DNA of 64,000 nt from the NCBI GenBank assembly GCA_035569495.1, contig DATMMX010000032.1, positions 1 to 64,000 of the forward strand, in the 5' to 3' direction. The number at the start of each line of letters is the position of its first letter. The first letter of the stretch is position 1. This document shows, piece by piece, positions 7,439 to 15,971 of the stretch. The position numbers were made by a program, and so were the translations under genes. The notes beneath the pieces were generated by a model, which made no database searches, was not told where the DNA came from, and worked only from the letters and a program-made list of their open reading frames with translations. This DNA is from DASRDZ01 sp035569495 (GTDB lineage Bacteria; Chloroflexota; Dormibacteria; Aeolococcales; Aeolococcaceae).

Positions 7439-8860
7439 ATGGCGCTGCGCCTCTTCGACACCATGACGCGCCGGCTGCAGCCGGTGCAGCCGCTGGAGCC
7501 GGCCAACCTGCGCGTCTACACGTGCGGTCCCACGGTGTACGCGCGCGTCCACATCGGCAACTTCCGCACCTTCATCTTCGAGGACGTGCTCCGCCGCGTG
7601 CTGGAGCAGCGCTTCCCCAGGGTGACCCACGTGATGAACCTCACCGACGTTGAGGACAAGATCATCCGCAACGCGATCGCCCACCACGTCGACCTCGACG
7701 TGGAGACGGCGCCGTGGATCGACGCCTTCTTCGAGGACCTCGACACCCTCGGCCTGCGCCGCGCCCACGACTACCCGCGCGCCACCGAGTACATCGAGCA
7801 GATGGTCGACCTCATCGAGAAGCTCGAGGAGCAGGGCGTCACGTACCGCAGCGACGGCTCGATCTACTTCCGCATCGCCGCGTTCCCGAAGTACGGACGC
7901 CTGAGCGGCGTGCGCGCCGACGCGCTGGTCGCCGGCGCCAGCGGCCGCGTCGACGCCGACGAGTACGACAAGGAGTCGCCGCGCGACTTCGCATTGTGGA
8001 AGGCGGTCGGCGCCGACGAGCCGGGCTGGGACACGCGCCTCGGCCGCGGCCGCCCCGGCTGGCACATCGAGTGCTCGGCGATGAGCATGAGCCTGCTCGG
8101 CGAGCACTTCGACATCCACGCCGGCGGCGTCGACAACATCTTCCCCCACCACGAGAACGAGATCGCCCAGAGCGAGGCGGCGACGGGGCACGAGTTCGTC
8201 CGCCTCTGGACGCACAGCGAGCACCTGCGCATCAGCGGCGAGAAGATGGCCAAGTCGCTGGGCAACTTCCACACCGTGCGCGACCTGGTCGAGCAGGGCG
8301 CCAAACCCTCGGCGATCCGCTACCTGCTCGCCGCCAGCACCCACTACCGCAAGGTGCTCAACTACGGCGACGAGGCGCTGTACACGGCGTCGCAGGCGGT
8401 CGAGCGCATCGTCGCCTTCCGCGACCGGCTGGTGGAGCTGCAGCCCGCGGCGAGCAACGGCGCCACTGCTGACCAGTCGGTCGGCATCGCCGGGCGCGCC
8501 ACCGAGGACTTCGACGCCGCGCTGGACGACGACCTCAACCTGCCCGAGGGCATGGGCGTCTTCTTCACCGCGGTGCGCGAGGCCAACCGCCTGCTGGACG
8601 AGGGCAGCGTCACCGAAGAAGGCGGGCAGCGCCTGCTCGCGATGGTCGAGCACGTCGACGACGTGCTCGGCGTGCTCCCCCTGGTCGCCCGCGAACAAGA
8701 ATCGCAGCTCGCCCCCGACGAGCAGGAGCTGCTCGACGCGCGCGCCGCCGCTCGCAGCGCGCGCGACTGGGCCCGCTCCGACGCGCTGCGCGACGAGCTG
8801 GCCGCCCGCGGCATCGCCGTCGAGGACACCCCCCAGGGCCAGCGCTGGCGGCGCGGCTGA
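7439..8860 (+). CDS. cysS: Cysteinyl-tRNA synthetase
   Basis: This 473-residue class I synthetase charges tRNA-Cys. It has the zinc cysteine in YTCGPTVY near residue 29 and the HIGN form of the HIGH motif just after. The rest of the zinc site is in WHIECSAMS and HHENEIAQSEAATG near residues 208-245. The second signature is KMAKS near 272, a common variant of KMSKS. An anticodon-binding helical tail ends at the usual length. It starts eight bases after ispF and lies in the position cysS holds in the Bacillus yac cluster; gltX and cysE, which precede it there, are absent. Confidence 0.97.
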   Translation: MALRLFDTMTRRLQPVQPLEPANLRVYTCGPTVYARVHIGNFRTFIFEDVLRRVLEQRFPRVTHVMNLTDVEDKIIRNAIAHHVDLDVETAPWIDAFFEDLDTLGLRRAHDYPRATEYIEQMVDLIEKLEEQGVTYRSDGSIYFRIAAFPKYGRLSGVRADALVAGASGRVDADEYDKESPRDFALWKAVGADEPGWDTRLGRGRPGWHIECSAMSMSLLGEHFDIHAGGVDNIFPHHENEIAQSEAATGHEFVRLWTHSEHLRISGEKMAKSLGNFHTVRDLVEQGAKPSAIRYLLAASTHYRKVLNYGDEALYTASQAVERIVAFRDRLVELQPAASNGATADQSVGIAGRATEDFDAALDDDLNLPEGMGVFFTAVREANRLLDEGSVTEEGGQRLLAMVEHVDDVLGVLPLVAREQESQLAPDEQELLDARAAARSARDWARSDALRDELAARGIAVEDTPQGQRWRRG

Positions 8861-8876
8861 GCCGCACGCGACACCG

Positions 8877-9611
8877 GTGGACATCCTCTACGGCCGCAAC
8901 CCCGTCCTCGAAGCGCTGCGCGCCGGCCGCAACGCGCGCAAGCTGGTCGTCGCCCAGGGCGTCAAGCCCGAGCCGCGCCTCGCCGAGATCCTGGAGCTGG
9001 CCGGGCAGCGCGGCATCGCCGTCGAGGACGCGCCGCGCCGCCGCCTCGACGACATCGCCCACACCGAGCACCACCAGGGCGTCGCCGGATACTTCCACTC
9101 CCGCGAGCCGCTCACCCTCGACCAGCTCCTCGAACGCGCTCCCCACCCCGCGCTGCTGCTGGTGCTCGACGGCATCCAGGACCCGCAGAACCTCGGCGCC
9201 CTGGCCCGCACCGCCGACGCCGTCGGCGCGGACGGACTGGTCATTCCACGCCACCGCGCCACCTCGGTGACCCCCGCCGCCGCCAAAGCGTCGGCCGGCG
9301 CCACCGAGTACGTTCCGGTCGTCTCTGTCACCAACCTGGCGCAGGCGCTGGAGCGCATCGGCGACGCCGGCGTGTGGCGCGTCGGCCTCGCCGCCGACGG
9401 CGCCATGCGCTACGACCAGTTCGACTACACCAGCCCGGTCGCGCTGGTGGTCGGCGCGGAGGGGGAGGGGCTGCGCCCGCTGACCCGCCGCCACTGCGAC
9501 GCCGTGGTCTCCCTGCCCATGCTCGGGCACGTCGCCTCGCTCAATGCCGCGGCGGCCGGGGCGGTGCTGATGTACGAGGCGGCGCGCCAGCGGGCCTTCG
9601 CTCCGCGATGA
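8877..9611 (+). CDS. rlmB: 23S rRNA 2'-O-ribose methyltransferase, TrmH/RlmB family
   Basis: The product has 244 residues from GTG 8877. An N-terminal substrate-binding domain begins YGRNPVLEALRAG. The SPOUT methyltransferase domain has its three motifs: DGIQDPQNLGALARTADAVG, VVGAEGEGLRPLTR and SLNAAAAGAVLMYEA. These proteins form a knotted SAM site and methylate a guanosine ribose in 23S rRNA (G2251 in E. coli). The assignment to RlmB rather than another TrmH paralogue rests on length and on position between cysS and the NYN gene, as in Bacillus. Confidence 0.92.
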   Translation: MDILYGRNPVLEALRAGRNARKLVVAQGVKPEPRLAEILELAGQRGIAVEDAPRRRLDDIAHTEHHQGVAGYFHSREPLTLDQLLERAPHPALLLVLDGIQDPQNLGALARTADAVGADGLVIPRHRATSVTPAAAKASAGATEYVPVVSVTNLAQALERIGDAGVWRVGLAADGAMRYDQFDYTSPVALVVGAEGEGLRPLTRRHCDAVVSLPMLGHVASLNAAAAGAVLMYEAARQRAFAPR

Positions 9612-9618
9612 TGGGTCG

Positions 9619-10167
9619 ATGCGCGCCCTCATCGTCGACGGCTACAACACCGTGCACGCCTGGCCCCGGCTCAAGGCCGCGCTGCAGACCCACGGGCTGG
9701 AGGAGGCGCGCCGCCGCCTGATCGCCGCCCTCGCCGAGTACGCGGCGACCGAGAAGGTGCGTGTCACCGTCGTCTTCGACGCCCCGCGCGGACCCGGGCG
9801 CGGCGGCGAGGAGATGGTCGACGGCGTGCTGGTCCGCTTCAGCGGCGGCCACGAGTCCGCCGACCACCTCATCGAGCGGCTCGCCTACCTGGCCACCCGC
9901 GGCGGCTTCGCCGAGGACGTGGTCGTGGCCACCTCCGACCGGCTGCAGCGCGACATGGTCCGGGCCATGGGCGTCACCACCATCGACGCGCGCACCCTGG
10001 AGGCCGAGGTCCGCGCGGCCGCCACCGGCACCACCGAGCGCGCCACTCACCTGCGCGACCAGGCGGACAGCGCCCGCCGCGTCGAGCACCACCTCAGTCC
10101 CGAGGTGCGCGCCCGCCTGGAACGCCTCCGTCGCGGCGACCCACCCGACCCCGACGCCATCCCCTGA
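9619..10167 (+). CDS. NYN-domain ribonuclease, YacP/Rae1-like
   Basis: The protein is 182 residues. The fold is PIN-like: VDGYNTVHAW at the start supplies the first acidic residue, VVFDAPRG the next, and VVVATSDRLQRDMV the third, followed by a basic helical tail (TERATHLRDQ). In Bacillus the homologue (YacP, Rae1) cleaves mRNA on the ribosome. Whether this one does so is inferred. It is the last gene of the radA-to-yacP run, starts seven bases after rlmB, and is followed by a tRNA gene. Confidence 0.85.
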   Translation: MRALIVDGYNTVHAWPRLKAALQTHGLEEARRRLIAALAEYAATEKVRVTVVFDAPRGPGRGGEEMVDGVLVRFSGGHESADHLIERLAYLATRGGFAEDVVVATSDRLQRDMVRAMGVTTIDARTLEAEVRAAATGTTERATHLRDQADSARRVEHHLSPEVRARLERLRRGDPPDPDAIP

Positions 10168-10205
10168 GCCCGCGCCGACCCGGTGTTACCCTTGCCCACC
10201 GGCGC

Positions 10206-10277
10206 GCCGGTGTAGCTCAGAGGTAGAGCGTCCGCCTTGTAAGCGGAGGGTCAGGGGTTCGAATCCCCTCTCCGGCT
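10206..10277 (+). tRNA. tRNA-Thr (anticodon TGT)
   Basis: A 72-base cloverleaf. The acceptor arms GCCGGTG and CTCCGGC pair with one T/T mismatch. The D arm is GCTC/GAGC, the anticodon stem TCCGC/GCGGA with loop CTTGTAA, and the T arm AGGGG-TTCGAAT-CCCCT. The anticodon TGT reads ACA. CCA is not encoded. Its 3' part overlaps the end of the convergent DMT transporter gene. Confidence 0.93.
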
Positions 10278-11168
10278 CGGCGTCAGCGAGACCATCACGG
10301 CGGCGCACAGCACCACCGCGCCACCGAGCAGTCGTGTCGCCGACAGCCCCTCGCCGAGCACCAGTGCGGCGAGCACCGCGGTGGTCGCCGGTTCCAACGT
10401 CGAGACGATCGACGCCCGCGTCGGCCCGACCCGCGCCAGCCCGGCGAGGAACAGCGAGGCGGCGATCAGCGTCGGCACGATCGCCATGCCGGCGACGATG
10501 CCCCAACCCGCTGCGCTCGGCGTGTGCAACCGTCCAGTTGCTGCACCGAAGAGCAGAAACGACGCGCCGCCGGCGGTGGTGATCACCGAGGTCGCGTACA
10601 GCGCGGGCACGCCCCGCAGCAGCACGCCGCCGGTGAGGATGTACGTCGAGTACACCACCGCCGACGCCAGTCCCAGCAGCACGCCGCCGGCATCCAGGTG
10701 TCCCGCCGGCGCCGGGCCGACGACGAGCAGCACGCCGACGCACGCCAGCGCCAGCGACAGCAGTCGCATCCGCGTCAGCCGCTCACCGAAGAGCAAGCGC
10801 GCGAGCAGAGTCACCAGCACGGGGTAGACGTACAGCAGGATGCTGGTGATCGCCGCGGGGATGGTGCGCAGCGAGGAGAAGAACGCGGCCGCCTGAAGGA
10901 CGTACAGCCCGCCCATCGCCACCAGCCCCGCGGAACGCCGCACACCGAGCCACACCACCTCGCGCCGCAGCAGCGCCAGCGGCCACAGCGCCGCGGCCGC
11001 CAGGGCGAAGCGCAGCCCGAGCAGCGTCGGCAGGGTGAGGCCGTGCCGCGAGGCCAGCTTGCCGAACACGCCCAGCGTCCCGAAGCTGACCGCCGAGACG
11101 ACGACGAAGGCCAGCCCCACGCGGTCGGCGCGACGGCCCGGGCGGTGCACGGCGCAACACTTCAGCAC
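10251..11168 (-). CDS. EamA/DMT-superfamily membrane transporter
   Basis: The product is up to 305 residues from GTG 11168, with about ten transmembrane helices arranged as two EamA repeats (VVSAVSFGTLGVFGKLA in the first, VYSTYILTGG in the second). Characteristic small-residue and Glu-containing turns such as FGERLT and LGEGLS close each half. Members export amino acids, nucleobases or other small metabolites; the substrate cannot be inferred here. The stop lies inside the convergent tRNA-Thr gene, so the last residues (RRGDSNP) are encoded by antisense tRNA sequence. The first 15 residues look unstructured, and an internal GTG start is possible. Confidence 0.85.
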   Translation of the reverse strand: MLKCCAVHRPGRRADRVGLAFVVVSAVSFGTLGVFGKLASRHGLTLPTLLGLRFALAAAALWPLALLRREVVWLGVRRSAGLVAMGGLYVLQAAAFFSSLRTIPAAITSILLYVYPVLVTLLARLLFGERLTRMRLLSLALACVGVLLVVGPAPAGHLDAGGVLLGLASAVVYSTYILTGGVLLRGVPALYATSVITTAGGASFLLFGAATGRLHTPSAAGWGIVAGMAIVPTLIAASLFLAGLARVGPTRASIVSTLEPATTAVLAALVLGEGLSATRLLGGAVVLCAAVMVSLTPSRRGDSNP

Positions 11169-11286
11169 AAGCCGGAGCCGGTCCGGGTGAGATCACCGTG
11201 CACGCGTGTTCGCCTGCGCGCCAGGGCATACTGCGAAGCCACAGAGCAGGAAGGCATCACGAGCCCAATCGGAGGCGAGAACCCCC

Positions 11287-12141
11287 ATGGCTGCAGCCGT
11301 CGTCGTCACCGGCGCGTCGACCGGGATCGGGCGCGCCACCGCGCTGCGCCTGGCCCGCAACGGATTCCACGTCTTCGCCGGGGTGCGCAAGCCCGCCGAC
11401 GGCGAGAGCCTGCGCGCCGAGGCGCCGGGCGGCATCACCCCGTTGCAGCTCGACGTCACCGACGCCGAGCAGCTCGCCGCGGCGGTGCGCAGCGTGGAGC
11501 AGCAGGTCGGCGCGCAGGGCCTGCAGGGCCTGGTCAACAACGCCGGCATCAGCGGCGGCGCGCCCACCGAGTTCCTGCCACTCGCCGAGCTGCGCGGCAT
11601 GATCGAGGTCAACGTGGTCGGCGTGGTCGCCGCCACCCAGGCGTTCCTGCCGCTGCTGCGCAAGGGCAACGGCCGCGTCGTCTGCATCGGCTCGATCGGC
11701 GGACGCTTCGCCGTCCCCTTCCTCGCCGCCTACTCGATGACCAAGGCGGCGGTCAGCGCGCTCTGCGACTCACTGCGCGGCGAGCTGCGGCCGTGGGGCA
11801 TCCACGTCGCCCTGGTCGAGCCCGGCGCCATCAGCACTCCCATCTGGGAGAAGGGACTGCGCGACGTCGACGAGGCGCAGGAGAAGTGGCCCAGCGCCGC
11901 CATGGCGCTCTACGGCGACGCCATCCCGCGCATGCGCAGGATCACCGAGCGGACCGCGTCGCACGCCATCCCTGCGGAGAAGGTCGCCAAAGTTGTCGAG
12001 CACGCGCTGACCGCAAGGCGTCCGCGCACGCGCTACATCGTCGGCGCCGACGCGCACGTGCAGGCCATCGTGCGCCGCATCCCCGACCGCGTTCGCGACG
12101 CGATGATCGCGCGCACCATCGGGCTGCCCAAGAAGGCGTAA
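11287..12141 (+). CDS. Short-chain dehydrogenase/reductase (SDR)
   Basis: The product has 284 residues from ATG 11287, preceded by GGAGG eleven bases away. The open frame extends upstream but the Rossmann fold begins at residue 4. It has TGASTGIG for NAD(P) binding, NNAGIS after strand four, a catalytic serine in GSIGG and the YSMTK catalytic pair. Classical SDRs oxidise or reduce alcohols and ketones; the substrate is unknown. A region after residue 180 (IWEKGLRDVDEAQEKW) resembles retinol-dehydrogenase-like members. It is convergent with the glycosidase gene, whose stop is 13 bases away. Confidence 0.88.
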   Translation: MAAAVVVTGASTGIGRATALRLARNGFHVFAGVRKPADGESLRAEAPGGITPLQLDVTDAEQLAAAVRSVEQQVGAQGLQGLVNNAGISGGAPTEFLPLAELRGMIEVNVVGVVAATQAFLPLLRKGNGRVVCIGSIGGRFAVPFLAAYSMTKAAVSALCDSLRGELRPWGIHVALVEPGAISTPIWEKGLRDVDEAQEKWPSAAMALYGDAIPRMRRITERTASHAIPAEKVAKVVEHALTARRPRTRYIVGADAHVQAIVRRIPDRVRDAMIARTIGLPKKA

Positions 12142-12154
12142 ACCCGAGGCGCCG

Positions 12155-14275
12155 TCAGCAGCCGCCGCTGAAGGTGAGCTGGTACACGCCACCCGCGCGC
12201 ATGGTCAGCATCACGCCGTGCGCCACCGCGGTGGCCACCGCGTGGTGCCCCGCCGAATCGACGGCGCCGACCAGGTGCTTGCCGGTCATCGGCACCAGCA
12301 ACCGTCCCGCCACCGCGCTGGCCACCGTGCTCTTCCACGTCGCGCTGCTGCACCCCGGCGTGCGCACCACCAGGGCGTGGTCGTGGGCGAAGGTGCGCGC
12401 CGTGACCACGGTGCCCACCTCGTACTGCCACTCGCCGTCGGCCAGCGCCACGGCGCGTCCCTGCCCCTTGGTGCCCGACAGCGCCAGCACCGCGCCGAGC
12501 TGATCGCTCAGCGACGGCGCCACCGGGATGCCGCCCATCATGGTCTTGCTGAAGTAGATCGACGGCGTGCCGTACACGGTGCTAGCCACGGTGTGGGGCA
12601 CGATCGACACCACGTCCGCCTGCCAGCCGTCGCCGTCGATGAGCACGTCGGGGTTGACGGCGGCGACGATGGCGGCGCGGCGGTCCCACTCCGCGGCGTT
12701 CCAGGCGTCGTAGAGACGCACCGTGTCGGCGACCGCGGCGAACTGCGGCGCCGCGGCGCTGGCGTCGACCATGGCGTCCTGGCGCACCGCGTGCGCGGCG
12801 GTGTGGATGGCGTCCATGTAGCGGTACAGCGCCAGCGCGCCGTAGGCCTGGCCGGGGTTGGCCAGCGTCGCGGGGATGTCGTACTGCCAGTCGAGCTTCA
12901 GCCCGTCGGCGCCGAGCTGGTCGGGACCGCTGCCCAGCAGCGACGTCACCGTATTTGTCATCTGCGACGCAAACTCGGCCGCGGTGGGGTCGATGAGCCG
13001 GTCGGCGGTGGCCAGGCGCGCCTGCTTGGCGCTCATCGGGATGGTGGTGACCCCGTGCGCCCACATCGGCCACCACAGCAGCACGTGGCACCCCTGGGTG
13101 TGCAGGTCGTCGACCAGCTTGCGCATCCCGGCGACGCCGCCGAAGCGGATCGGGTCGGGCATGGGGTCGCCGATGCGCTCCTGCCAGCGCGAATCGATGA
13201 TCAGGGTGAAGTGGTCGACGTGGTAGCGCGCCCTCCAGTCGGCGACGAAGGCGCGCACCCAGTCGGCGGTGAAAAGCGGACTTCCGCGATGCGCCTTGAG
13301 CGCCACCTGCTCGCCCCAGGTGTCGACCAGCGGCTCGCTCCACCACGCCGGCCGCGAGCCCGGCGGCGACGCCACCGTCATCGCGCGCAATGACACCAGC
13401 GCGTCGTGGTACGCGCGCAGCCCGGACTGCGGGTCGGCGGCAAAGGTGACCACGAATTGCGGGAAGCGCACCAGGCCGTCCTGGGCCGGGCCGGCGCCGA
13501 GGTCGGCCTGGCTGCCCGCCTGGGTCAGCGGGTAGTCGATGGAGATGGCGCCGTCACGGCCGAGGCGCATGCTGTTCGCCGAGGGCACCTGGACCAGGCC
13601 GATGCCGAACCAGCCGGGCGTGGCGCGGAGCTGGATCTGGAACGGCGGCGGCGCGAACGGGGTGCGCGACACCGTCGACACCTGCGGCGCCAGCGAGGAG
13701 GCGGGGCCGCGGGGGTCCGGCGTGTAGCCGTCCTCGACGGTGGTCATGCCCAGGCCGCGGTGGCCGTCGCCGAAGAAGGCGGTCTCCACCGCGGGGGTGG
13801 GACCGATCGGGGCGGAGAAGGCGACGGTGAAACTGGTCGGCCCGGGGGTGAGGTCGGCCTGGCAGAGCACGTTGCCCGAGGCGTCGAGCATGCGCGTGGT
13901 CAGCACGCCGCCGTGCAGCGTGGTCTGGGGCGTGGCGGCGGCCGGGAGCTGGGTGCGCCCGGCCAGCGCGGCCAGCGGCATGCTGGTGTAGACGCGGCCC
14001 TCGGGCGTCGCCAGGGTGACCACCGCGGAGTGCGGCTCGGCCCACACCGCGTAGCCGGGCTCGACGATGTGCAGCGGCGAGGCGCCGATGTTGGGCGTGG
14101 CGTCGTACGCCGCCAGCCGCTCCTCGGCGGGGCTGCCCGCCAGCGTGCCGCTGAAGGGATGGGCCGCGTTGACCGCGCCGCCCAGCGAGCCGAGGACGAG
14201 CACGACGACGAACACCCGGAGCGCTCTGCCCAGGGGCAGGAGGCGCCGGAGATGCGGGCGGGAGGGCCGGATCAT
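12155..14275 (-). CDS. Secreted glycoside hydrolase-like protein (alpha-galactosidase/GH31-like barrel)
   Basis: The protein is 706 residues. A basic N-terminus and a hydrophobic segment (residues 18-37) act as signal or anchor. Residues 60-330 are beta-rich, like the N-terminal sandwich of clan-D glycosidases. A barrel follows: FTLIIDSRWQ, then LVDDLHTQGCHVLLWWPMW, then GLKLDWQYD near residue 458, whose Asp fits the nucleophile, and LIDGDGWQAD near 548, which could supply the acid. The last 100 residues are a beta domain. The exact GH family is uncertain. It lies 20 bases downstream of the GT-C gene on the same strand, so it probably acts on the glycan made by this cluster. Confidence 0.7.
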   Translation of the reverse strand: MIRPSRPHLRRLLPLGRALRVFVVVLVLGSLGGAVNAAHPFSGTLAGSPAEERLAAYDATPNIGASPLHIVEPGYAVWAEPHSAVVTLATPEGRVYTSMPLAALAGRTQLPAAATPQTTLHGGVLTTRMLDASGNVLCQADLTPGPTSFTVAFSAPIGPTPAVETAFFGDGHRGLGMTTVEDGYTPDPRGPASSLAPQVSTVSRTPFAPPPFQIQLRATPGWFGIGLVQVPSANSMRLGRDGAISIDYPLTQAGSQADLGAGPAQDGLVRFPQFVVTFAADPQSGLRAYHDALVSLRAMTVASPPGSRPAWWSEPLVDTWGEQVALKAHRGSPLFTADWVRAFVADWRARYHVDHFTLIIDSRWQERIGDPMPDPIRFGGVAGMRKLVDDLHTQGCHVLLWWPMWAHGVTTIPMSAKQARLATADRLIDPTAAEFASQMTNTVTSLLGSGPDQLGADGLKLDWQYDIPATLANPGQAYGALALYRYMDAIHTAAHAVRQDAMVDASAAAPQFAAVADTVRLYDAWNAAEWDRRAAIVAAVNPDVLIDGDGWQADVVSIVPHTVASTVYGTPSIYFSKTMMGGIPVAPSLSDQLGAVLALSGTKGQGRAVALADGEWQYEVGTVVTARTFAHDHALVVRTPGCSSATWKSTVASAVAGRLLVPMTGKHLVGAVDSAGHHAVATAVAHGVMLTMRAGGVYQLTFSGGC

Positions 14276-14295
14276 GTCGTGCTGTGGTGCTCAGG

Positions 14296-15918
14296 TCACG
14301 AGGCGGGGGCGTTGAGATCGTTGCGCAGGTACACGGTGTCGACGGTCGAGCTGAACACCTGCCGGTAGTCGCTCTTCAGCAGGCCGTCGATCTCGGAGAA
14401 ATAGGCCAGGTCGTCGGCTTCGGTGAGGATTATGGACGGGCTCAGCGAACGCACCCGATTCGTTACTTCTCCGTTGGACCCGAGCAGGACCTGGTCGTTG
14501 TAGATCGGCGCTGTCGGAAGGAGAACGGGGAGGTCGGCGAGAAGGTACGGCCAGGCGTCCGAGGACCAGACGACAGCCCTTGCACCACTGTAACCGTGGT
14601 CCTTGAGCCATTGCGCCACGGCCGTGTCGGCGGGGGCGCGCAGGTCGAACTCCGACTCCCACTCGGTCCAGGAATGGCGGCCGGTGGCCACCTGCCAGGC
14701 GCCGGCGTAGTAGGTCTCCAGGTTTCTGTAGCCGTTCATGTCCTGGCTGGCCCCCTGGGGAATCCAGTCGACGCCCGCGGACCGGGCCAGCAGCGCGGCG
14801 GTGAGCAGGCTGGCGGCGAGCGGTGCGGTGATGGCGAGCCGGCGCCCGCTCCGGCGCACGCTTTCGAGCGACGGTCGGCGCTCGGGCAGGACGGCGACGA
14901 CGACCAGCACGCAGGGGATCAGCGCGGGGGTGAGGAAGTGGGCGAAGGGCTGCTGCGCGGCGGCGGGGACGCAGAGCGTGGCGATGGCCCACACGGCCAG
15001 CATCCAGCCGGGGTGGGTGCTGCGCCGCCGCCGGGCGATCAGGGCGCCGGCGACCGCGAAGGCGACGGTCAGCGCCAGCAGCGCCAGCAGGACCGGGCCG
15101 TGGGCGCCGGGCTGGGAGCTGAGGTTGTAGTCGCCGAGGTAGAAGCCGACGAGAGCGAACCACAGCGTGTGCGGCCCGATCAGCACCACCAGTGGGATCA
15201 CCCACGCCGCGGTGGCGGCGACCACCGTGGCCACGTAGGTGGTGGCGTGGCGGAGGCGGGCGGCGGGGTGGACGAGCAGGATCAGGCCGAGGGCGGCGGC
15301 GTCGGCGAGCGCGGTCTGCTGGTATGCCAGTGCCACGGCGGCGAGCACCCCGGCGCCGATCACCCAGCGGATGCCGCCTGTTCGACCCGCGTGGAGCCTG
15401 GTGATGACGATGGCGGCCGCCCAGGTCGTCGCCGCGATCAGCAGCGACTCGGGGATGAACAGCTCGGCGTCGAAGAAGGGCAGGCCCAGCAGCGCGCCGG
15501 CGGCGAGCATGGCGGTTGCGGCCTTCCATGTCCGAAACAGGCGGCGTGCCAGGTAGGCCAGTGCTGCAAGGGCCAGCGCACCGCTGATGAACGTGACCGA
15601 GTGGAGCGCCGTCTCGCTGACGCCCACGGTCTTGGCCACGGCGCCGGCGGTGGCCAGGTGGAGCGGCGGCTTGTTGTTCCAGACCTGCGAGTAGGGCAGC
15701 TTGCCGCTGAGCATCTCGCGGCCGGTGGTGAGATAGCCGGCCTCGTCGGTATACCAGTGCGGCTCGAGGAACGAGGGCACCCGGAGCAGGGCGAAGGCGA
15801 GGGCGCCGGGGAGCCACCAGAGCCGGGCCAGGCGCCCGCGGCCCTCGGGCTGCAGGGTGGCGGGCGCGGCGTCCGGGCCGGTCGTGGGCAGGGGCGACGT
15901 CGAGAGGTGCGCTGGCAC
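14296..15918 (-). CDS. GT-C fold membrane glycosyltransferase (ArnT/PMT, GT39/GT83-like)
   Basis: The protein is 540 residues from GTG 15918; the open frame upstream is the shadow of the divergent GT2 gene. It has about twelve transmembrane helices. The first periplasmic loop has the acidic signature YTDEAGYL followed by NNKPPLHL, typical of enzymes that take a sugar from a polyprenyl-phosphate carrier. A soluble C-terminal domain follows (from about residue 420). It likely transfers a sugar outside the membrane. The divergent GT2 gene could make its lipid-phosphate donor. The -10 box GATACT lies nine bases before the GTG and overlaps the promoter of GT2. Confidence 0.85.
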   Translation of the reverse strand: MPAHLSTSPLPTTGPDAAPATLQPEGRGRLARLWWLPGALAFALLRVPSFLEPHWYTDEAGYLTTGREMLSGKLPYSQVWNNKPPLHLATAGAVAKTVGVSETALHSVTFISGALALAALAYLARRLFRTWKAATAMLAAGALLGLPFFDAELFIPESLLIAATTWAAAIVITRLHAGRTGGIRWVIGAGVLAAVALAYQQTALADAAALGLILLVHPAARLRHATTYVATVVAATAAWVIPLVVLIGPHTLWFALVGFYLGDYNLSSQPGAHGPVLLALLALTVAFAVAGALIARRRRSTHPGWMLAVWAIATLCVPAAAQQPFAHFLTPALIPCVLVVVAVLPERRPSLESVRRSGRRLAITAPLAASLLTAALLARSAGVDWIPQGASQDMNGYRNLETYYAGAWQVATGRHSWTEWESEFDLRAPADTAVAQWLKDHGYSGARAVVWSSDAWPYLLADLPVLLPTAPIYNDQVLLGSNGEVTNRVRSLSPSIILTEADDLAYFSEIDGLLKSDYRQVFSSTVDTVYLRNDLNAPAS

Positions 15919-15926
15919 GGGCGCTG

Positions 15927-15933
15927 TAGTATC
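15927..15933. promoter_or_regulatory. Overlapping divergent -10 boxes for GT-C and GT2
   Basis: On the plus strand TAGTAT occupies 15927-15932. On the minus strand GATACT is read from 15933 to 15928. Each lies nine bases before a potential start codon (ATG 15942 and GTG 15918). I see no good -35 for either. Confidence 0.4.
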
Positions 15934-15941
15934 CCGCGCCG

Positions 15942-15971
15942 ATGCGCCTCTCCTGCCTCGACCGCGGGTGA
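15942..15971 (+). CDS. Possible nine-codon upstream ORF
   Basis: ATG 15942 opens a frame of nine codons (MRLSCLDRG) whose TGA at 15969-15971 overlaps the GTG start of the GT2 gene at 15968. The ATG lies nine bases after TAGTAT, so it could be the leaderless start of the message, with GT2 translation coupled to it. No homology can be claimed for so short a peptide. Confidence 0.3.
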   Translation: MRLSCLDRG

